A stretch of DNA of 11,454 nucleotides, taken from Candidatus Saccharibacteria bacterium UBA669 (lineage in GTDB: Bacteria; Patescibacteriota; Saccharimonadia; Saccharimonadales; Saccharimonadaceae). The stretch's first letter is position 1, and every line of letters starts with the position of its first letter. The notes beneath the pieces are model-generated. The model worked only from the letters and a program-made list of their open reading frames with translations, had not been told where the DNA came from and made no database searches. Shown piece by piece: positions 7,171 through 11,454 of this stretch. A program made the position numbers and the translations under genes. The stretch is from NCBI GenBank assembly GCA_002299795.1, contig DBNP01000053.1, forward strand, positions 273 through 11,726, given 5' to 3'.

Positions 7171-8079
7171 GTGCCACCAAGTAATCAAGGACCCGTTAAT
7201 CAGCTTCCAGTAAGCCCAGCAGCTCCTGCTGGTAGCTTTAGTGTACCCGCCCTGCCAACTATTGGGTCATCAGGCGCTTCGTCTGTTCCACCAAAGTCCA
7301 CCGAAAGAAAGGCCACCAGCACACAGAATAGTCTACTCCTCTCCGAGCTGCGCGACGGTATGATCATCATGGCAGACGGCACCTTTCGTGCGGTTGTTGC
7401 TTGTAAGTCGATCAACTTTGATCTCATGAGCAGCCGCGAACGCGAGGGAGTCGAGTTTAGCTACCAAAACTTCCTCAATGCGCTCTATTTTCCAATCCAA
7501 ATATTTATTCGCAGCCAGCGTGTCGACATTGGCCCCTACCTTGATCGACTTGAGGAAATCCGACGCAACCAAGACAACATGCTCCTCAACGTGCTGATGG
7601 ATGACTATATCCAGTTTATCGATGTACTTTCGCAGGAAGCAAACATCATGGACAAGAGTTTTTTCATCGTCGTACCATACTACCCATCTGGTGATATCAA
7701 CAATGTCATGGATCAGGGTAAGGGATTTTTCAATAAGTTGTTTGGAACAAGCGGCAGCAAGCAAACTCAGGTGACTCGGATTGATAAAGTGACCTACGAG
7801 AAAGCAAAAGAGGAGATACATAACCGTGTCGATAGCGTCATTAGTGGGCTAAACCAGGTTGGTGTGCAGGCAGTACAGCTCTCCACGAAAGAGCTGGGTG
7901 AGCTTTACTACAATGTATACAACCCCGATACTGCCGTCCGTGAACCGCTAGGTGATTTCGACAGTATTACGAGCACCTATGTACGCAAGGGTGGTGCACC
8001 TGATATGCCAAATACCCCAGCGGTTGCTCCAGCCCAGCAAGAAGCTGTAGCACAACCACTGCCGACGGGAGGTCAGTAG
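7171..8079 (+). CDS. TraC-like protein, resembles the N-terminal domain of VirB4
   Basis: This 302-residue cytoplasmic protein has a GTG start. Residues 1-52 are a Pro/Ser/Ala-rich, probably disordered leader. The conserved part begins near residue 53 (LLLSELRDGMIIMADGTF) and continues with VVACKSINFDLMSSREREG and FLNALYFPIQIFIRSQRVDI, the pattern seen in the N-terminal, non-ATPase region of VirB4/TraC-type proteins. It ends near residue 260 and is followed by a Pro/Ala/Gln-rich tail. There is no Walker A motif and no membrane helix. Its stop is separated by one base from the virB4 ATG, and the virB4 ribosome-binding site lies inside its last codons, so the two are probably translationally coupled. 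It likely partners VirB4 at the membrane base of the machine. The family assignment is from recognised sequence pattern; the docking role is inference. Confidence 0.82.
   Translation: MPPSNQGPVNQLPVSPAAPAGSFSVPALPTIGSSGASSVPPKSTERKATSTQNSLLLSELRDGMIIMADGTFRAVVACKSINFDLMSSREREGVEFSYQNFLNALYFPIQIFIRSQRVDIGPYLDRLEEIRRNQDNMLLNVLMDDYIQFIDVLSQEANIMDKSFFIVVPYYPSGDINNVMDQGKGFFNKLFGTSGSKQTQVTRIDKVTYEKAKEEIHNRVDSVISGLNQVGVQAVQLSTKELGELYYNVYNPDTAVREPLGDFDSITSTYVRKGGAPDMPNTPAVAPAQQEAVAQPLPTGGQ
8067..8073 (+). promoter_or_regulatory. Ribosome-binding site for virB4 inside the upstream gene
   Basis: GGGAGGT lies in the last codons of the TraC-like gene, seven bases before ATG 8081. The upstream TAG is at 8077-8079. 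This arrangement suggests reinitiation or coupled translation of the two proteins. Confidence 0.8.
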
Positions 8080-8080
8080 C

Positions 8081-9931
8081 ATGGCTAAGAAACAGCTTGA
8101 CCCTGTCGACATCGCCGCTCAGCAGCGCGCACGCGAACAAGCCGAGGTGGAGCAGGCCTTCCTGAAGGGAATGACTACGCTTCGTGACCTTATTGCGCCA
8201 AGTAGTCTCGAAATCCATTCTAGCCATTTTCGGCTGGGCACTAAGTATGGTCGTACGCTATATATCTATGGATACCCGCGGGAGCTATATACCGGCTGGC
8301 TGTCCGGCCTCATCAACATCGACCAGGTGATTGATATTAGTATGTTTATCTATCCAGTCGAGACTCAGGTGGTGCTCAACAACCTGCGCAAAAAGGTTAC
8401 TCAGCTCGAGGCTGACATGGCAATTAGTGGTGAAAAGGGCAAGACACGCGACCCAGCCCGTGAGGCTGCTCTAGCTGATGCCGAGGAGCTTCGCGACCAG
8501 CTACAGGTCGGCGCCGAGCGGTTTTTCCGCTACGGGCTCTATGTGACGATTTATGGCGAGAGTCTTGAGGAGCTCGGCTTTGTGCAGCACAGTCTCGAAA
8601 CCCTATTTGGACAGCAGCTTGTGTATAGCAAGGTAGCGAGTAGCCAGCAAGAGCAGGGGCTCAACAGCACCGTTCCACAAATGAGCGACCAGTTACAAAT
8701 CCGTCGCAACATGAACACTGGTGCCATCAGTACAAGTTTCCCGTTTACAAGCGCCGACCTCACTCAGGAAAAGGGCGTGCTTTATGGTATTAATATGCAC
8801 AACAACGGCCTCGTCATATTTGATCGATACAGCCTGGAAAATGCCAACATGGTGGTCTTTGCGAAGTCGGGTGCTGGTAAGTCATTTACCGTGAAGCTCG
8901 AAGCACTTCGCAGCATGATGACCGGTGCCGACATCTTAATCATCGACCCAGAAAATGAGTATCAGAAGCTAAGCGATGCTGTGGGCGGTAGTTATATTCG
9001 CCTGAGCCTTAGTAGTGACACACGTATTAATCCGTTCGATCTACCGCGCGTCATCGACAACGAAGAAGCCGACGATGCTCTGCGCGCCAACCTCGTCACA
9101 CTCCACGGCCTCCTGCGCCTAATGCTCGGCGGCACTATGGCGGGTGGTCAGGCCATTGGCGCACTCTCACCAGCTGAAGAGGCCGATCTCGACCAAGGAC
9201 TAATTGATACCTACGCACGGGCCGGCATCACCAGCGACCCACTAACACATAACTCAAAGCCACCGACCATTGGCGATCTCTATGATACGCTGCTCCATAT
9301 GGGCGGTACCGGCCCGGCACTCGCACAGCGCCTTCGTAAATACACTAGCGGAACATTCGCGGGTATCTTTAGTCAGCAGAGTAATATTGATATCAATAAC
9401 AGTATGGTAGTGTTTAATATTCGAGACCTCGAAGACGAGCTGCGGCCGGTTGCAATGTACATTGTGCTGTCACATATCTGGAATATTACGCGGACCGTCC
9501 AGAAAAAGCGTATGCTGATTGTCGACGAGGCCTGGCAGCTTATGAAGTACGATGATAGCGCAAATTTCTTGTTCAGTCTTGCCAAGCGTGCCCGTAAGTA
9601 TTATCTTGGTCTTACTACAATCTCACAGGACGTCGAAGACTTTATGGGAAGTAAAATGGGACGGGCAATCGTCGCCAACTCAAGTATGCAGCTCCTACTC
9701 AAGCAATCGAGTAGTGCTGTTGATGTGCTCGGCGATGTATTCAAACTGACCGAAGAGGAGCGTAAGCGTCTTTCCAACTTCCCGGTTGGTCAAGGACTAT
9801 TCTTTGCTGGTCAAAACCACGTGCACGTACAGATTATCGCGAGCGAAACCGAGACGAAGCTGATCACCACAAACCCTCAGGCTGCCCTGCAGCAGCAAGC
9901 TCAATCAACTAACCAGCCTCCTCAGGGATAA
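8081..9931 (+). CDS. virB4: VirB4-family T4SS ATPase
   Basis: This 616-residue cytoplasmic or membrane-associated ATPase energises type IV secretion and, in characterised systems, pilus biogenesis. Residues 1 to about 230 form the VirB4 N-terminal region, with a charged helical insertion near 100-140. The P-loop ATPase domain follows. Walker A is AKSGAGKS at residues 261-268, the VirB4 signature DPENEY is at 289-294, Walker B is MLIVDEAW at 478-485, and the sensor-like TTISQDVEDF begins at 512. The C-terminus (LSNFPVGQGLFFAGQNHV) also fits the family, and a Gln-rich tail ends the protein. All catalytic motifs are intact, so the protein should be active. Its length is shorter than proteobacterial VirB4 (around 800 residues), consistent with part of the N-terminal region being carried by the adjacent TraC-like protein, as in Gram-positive-type systems. 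It is part of the operon starting at 3241. Confidence 0.96.
   Translation: MAKKQLDPVDIAAQQRAREQAEVEQAFLKGMTTLRDLIAPSSLEIHSSHFRLGTKYGRTLYIYGYPRELYTGWLSGLINIDQVIDISMFIYPVETQVVLNNLRKKVTQLEADMAISGEKGKTRDPAREAALADAEELRDQLQVGAERFFRYGLYVTIYGESLEELGFVQHSLETLFGQQLVYSKVASSQQEQGLNSTVPQMSDQLQIRRNMNTGAISTSFPFTSADLTQEKGVLYGINMHNNGLVIFDRYSLENANMVVFAKSGAGKSFTVKLEALRSMMTGADILIIDPENEYQKLSDAVGGSYIRLSLSSDTRINPFDLPRVIDNEEADDALRANLVTLHGLLRLMLGGTMAGGQAIGALSPAEEADLDQGLIDTYARAGITSDPLTHNSKPPTIGDLYDTLLHMGGTGPALAQRLRKYTSGTFAGIFSQQSNIDINNSMVVFNIRDLEDELRPVAMYIVLSHIWNITRTVQKKRMLIVDEAWQLMKYDDSANFLFSLAKRARKYYLGLTTISQDVEDFMGSKMGRAIVANSSMQLLLKQSSSAVDVLGDVFKLTEEERKRLSNFPVGQGLFFAGQNHVHVQIIASETETKLITTNPQAALQQQAQSTNQPPQG
9924..9928 (+). 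promoter_or_regulatory. Ribosome-binding site for the right-edge gene
   Basis: AGGGA overlaps the last codons of virB4 and lies nine bases before ATG 9938. It decides the start of the open frame that runs off the right edge. Confidence 0.75.
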
Positions 9932-9937
9932 TACCCT

Positions 9938-11454
9938 ATGCCTATAAAAGTTGATGACCCTACCGATATCCAAAGCGCCTACGATGACCTCGGCGGAACA
10001 TCCTTACATAAGGCTGAAACAGCCGGGGCCGACGGGTCACATGACCAAATACCCGGCTATGACCGAAGTGCCGATGGGCTCGACGACCGAGAGGGTGAGT
10101 TCGACGCGTCTCAAGCAGCCGGTGACGCAGAGTCAAATACATCAGACTCTTGGGCTAACAACTTTACTGAACAGTCAGGACAGTCCTCTGGCAACTTTAA
10201 GGGAGTCCTAAAAAAGGCCGGCCCAGCCGGCGGTATCATCGGTGTCATTATCGCACTTGGATCACTTGTTAGCTTCTTTGGTGGGCCAGGACTTCTACTG
10301 GTTCATATTGCAGAAATTATCACTGAAAAAACCAACCTACAGCTCGCATCACTCGAAAAACGCAAGCTGCACTTGCTCGATGCAAAACTAAATAATACTA
10401 CTGCCGGTTTTTGCAAGGGCGCAGTAAGTGTGCGCTGTAAATTCGGCACCATGTCCGACGCGAATATTCGAGCCTTTAAAAATGCTGGGATTGAGGTAGT
10501 AACTGATGGCAAGTCGGTACTAGGGCGTAATAAGGTTTCGCATATGTTTTACACCGATGGCGGGGAGAAAGTCCGAGTGGATGCTAAAGATTTTGGCAAG
10601 ATGTCGCGCACAAACCCAATATTTAGCCGCATGCTCATCACCGCGTATAACGGCAATTTCTTTGGTCTGCAAGATAAAATTATGAAAAAATCACTCAGCA
10701 AGAGTAAGACCTCGAAAGCAAATCCATTCGATGGTATTGAGGGCGAGGACGAAGAGTCAAACAAATCCCGGATGAAACGCCTCATTGAGACGACCAAGAA
10801 TGGACTAAGTTTTTCGCGTAAATCAACCGTTGAACAGCCCAAAGACTGCAATGCACAGTGTGTTGAAGAAACGAAGCAGAAGAATGCCGCTATCAACGCC
10901 GAAAACGGTATCCTTAGTGACGCAGAAGAAGTAGCAAAGAGTAATATAAAGTCCGTTCAACCTAATGGCGTGAAAGCCGCACTGAGTTTAGTGAATGCCT
11001 TCAGTGTGCTTGATGATGTCTGCATGATCCCTAATCTAACCGCGGCAATCGGAACTGGTGCCAAAGTCATCCGTTCGCAACAAGAGATTCGATTTGCTAT
11101 GATATTTCTCCCACTAGCCGGTATGATTAAGACCAATGATGCATCACCGGGTAACATTAGTTTTGTCGCTTCACTCCTGACTAAAACTGTCAACTATTCC
11201 AATGGGACAACCTCATTGCCTTGGGACAGCTCAACCGCCTGGAAACATGTTGCCTATGGCGATAAATTCATTGGCAAAGATGCGACACCGTTTCTCGTGG
11301 GTGGCGGGCTTGGTGGTGAGCTTAGTGGAATATCATCAAAGGTCTATGGCCTGGTGGGTGGCAAAAAAACCTGTGATATCGCTGGTAATGTTGGCACTCA
11401 GGCGACTGGAATGCTCGTTTCGTTCATTCCAGGAGCGGGCCAGGCAGTAAAGGC
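9938..11454 (+). CDS. Single-pass membrane protein in the T4SS operon, 3' partial, function unknown
   Basis: An open frame begins at ATG 9938 (MPIKVDDPTDIQSAYDD), six bases after the virB4 stop, and runs without a stop for 505 codons to the window edge. Residues 1-88 are strongly acidic and probably disordered (Asp, Glu, Gly, Ser). A basic patch (KGVLKKAG) is followed by one convincing membrane helix at about 97-125 (GGIIGVIIALGSLVSFF). The rest is mixed helical with a charged middle (about 250-300) and six cysteines at residues 159, 167, 304, 308, 362 and 479. The later part alternates hydrophobic helices and Gly-rich stretches (GGGLGGELSG). The likely topology is a cytoplasmic N-terminus with a large external domain, based on the acidic head and the cysteines. 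It could be a VirB8-like bitopic scaffold, a surface adhesin or a secreted substrate, but I see no decisive motif. Co-transcription with virB4 makes a role in the secretion machine the simplest guess. Confidence 0.87.
   Translation, partial: MPIKVDDPTDIQSAYDDLGGTSLHKAETAGADGSHDQIPGYDRSADGLDDREGEFDASQAAGDAESNTSDSWANNFTEQSGQSSGNFKGVLKKAGPAGGIIGVIIALGSLVSFFGGPGLLLVHIAEIITEKTNLQLASLEKRKLHLLDAKLNNTTAGFCKGAVSVRCKFGTMSDANIRAFKNAGIEVVTDGKSVLGRNKVSHMFYTDGGEKVRVDAKDFGKMSRTNPIFSRMLITAYNGNFFGLQDKIMKKSLSKSKTSKANPFDGIEGEDEESNKSRMKRLIETTKNGLSFSRKSTVEQPKDCNAQCVEETKQKNAAINAENGILSDAEEVAKSNIKSVQPNGVKAALSLVNAFSVLDDVCMIPNLTAAIGTGAKVIRSQQEIRFAMIFLPLAGMIKTNDASPGNISFVASLLTKTVNYSNGTTSLPWDSSTAWKHVAYGDKFIGKDATPFLVGGGLGGELSGISSKVYGLVGGKKTCDIAGNVGTQATGMLVSFIPGAGQAVK

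Noticed and set aside
7171..9931. A single virB4 broken by a frameshift or stop
   Set aside because: Each reading frame has its own well-spaced ribosome-binding site and start, and the split TraC-like plus VirB4 arrangement is known in Gram-positive-type systems, so this is a natural pair.
9951..10211. Short + strand frame at 9951-10211, and a similar one at 11202-11450
   Set aside because: Both lie inside the 9938-11454 coding frame in another phase, lack ribosome-binding sites and have biased, protein-unlike composition.
411..11193. Many minus-strand open frames of 60-160 codons
   Set aside because: All are antisense to strongly supported + strand genes, with no start signals or recognisable domains. 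They reflect the codon bias of the real genes.
1..11454. UGA recoding as in SR1/Gracilibacteria
   Set aside because: All genes are intact under the standard code without reading through any in-frame TGA. The lack of TGA stops alone is too small a sample.
1..11454. CRISPR arrays, tRNA, rRNA, insertion sequences or attachment sites
   Set aside because: No regularly spaced repeats, tRNA-like folds, transposase motifs or paired flanking repeats were seen. The intergenic spaces are all under 100 bases and are accounted for.

Overview
The window looks like part of the chromosome of a Candidatus Saccharibacteria (TM7) or related Patescibacteria/CPR bacterium. This is inferred from the architecture, not from a marker gene. 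The supporting signs are two very large VirB6/TrbL-like membrane proteins with long soluble tails, a PrgI-family protein, a TraC-like VirB4 N-terminal-domain protein and a separate VirB4 ATPase, all on the + strand. The base composition is balanced, the genes are tightly packed and the standard genetic code applies. No relaxase, VirD4/TraG coupling protein, integrase, rRNA or tRNA is visible, so the window alone does not show whether the machine is conjugative, takes up DNA or secretes effectors.

Layout. (1) 1-2205 is the 3' part of a VirB6-like gene, cut by the left edge: a polytopic membrane domain followed by about 500 residues of charged, largely helical tail. (2) 2206-3207 is a self-contained lipoprotein cassette: a consensus sigma70-type promoter (TTGACA, 17 bp, TATAAT), a gene for a probable Tat-exported lipoprotein, and a perfect-palindrome terminator. 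(3) A second promoter starts immediately behind that terminator, and its predicted transcription start falls on the ATG at 3241. The second operon would therefore begin with a leaderless mRNA. (4) 3241-11454 is one tightly spaced operon: a second VirB6-like protein with a signal peptide and a cysteine-rich ectodomain, a PrgI-like protein with a long Pro/Ala-rich tail, a TraC-like protein (GTG start), the VirB4 ATPase, and a single-pass membrane protein of unknown function that runs off the right edge.

How the parts could work together. VirB4 is the cytoplasmic ATPase that powers the machine. The TraC-like protein resembles the N-terminal domain of VirB4 and probably docks with it at the membrane. 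PrgI is the presumed VirB3 counterpart. The two VirB6-like proteins would form the inner-membrane channel, one of them with a large disulphide-rich external domain. The lipoprotein and the right-edge protein are candidates for surface or envelope parts specific to this lineage. The most notable observations are the paired but diverged VirB6 paralogues, which share two short C-terminal modules, and the independently transcribed lipoprotein cassette between them with a terminator-promoter overlap and a predicted leaderless start.
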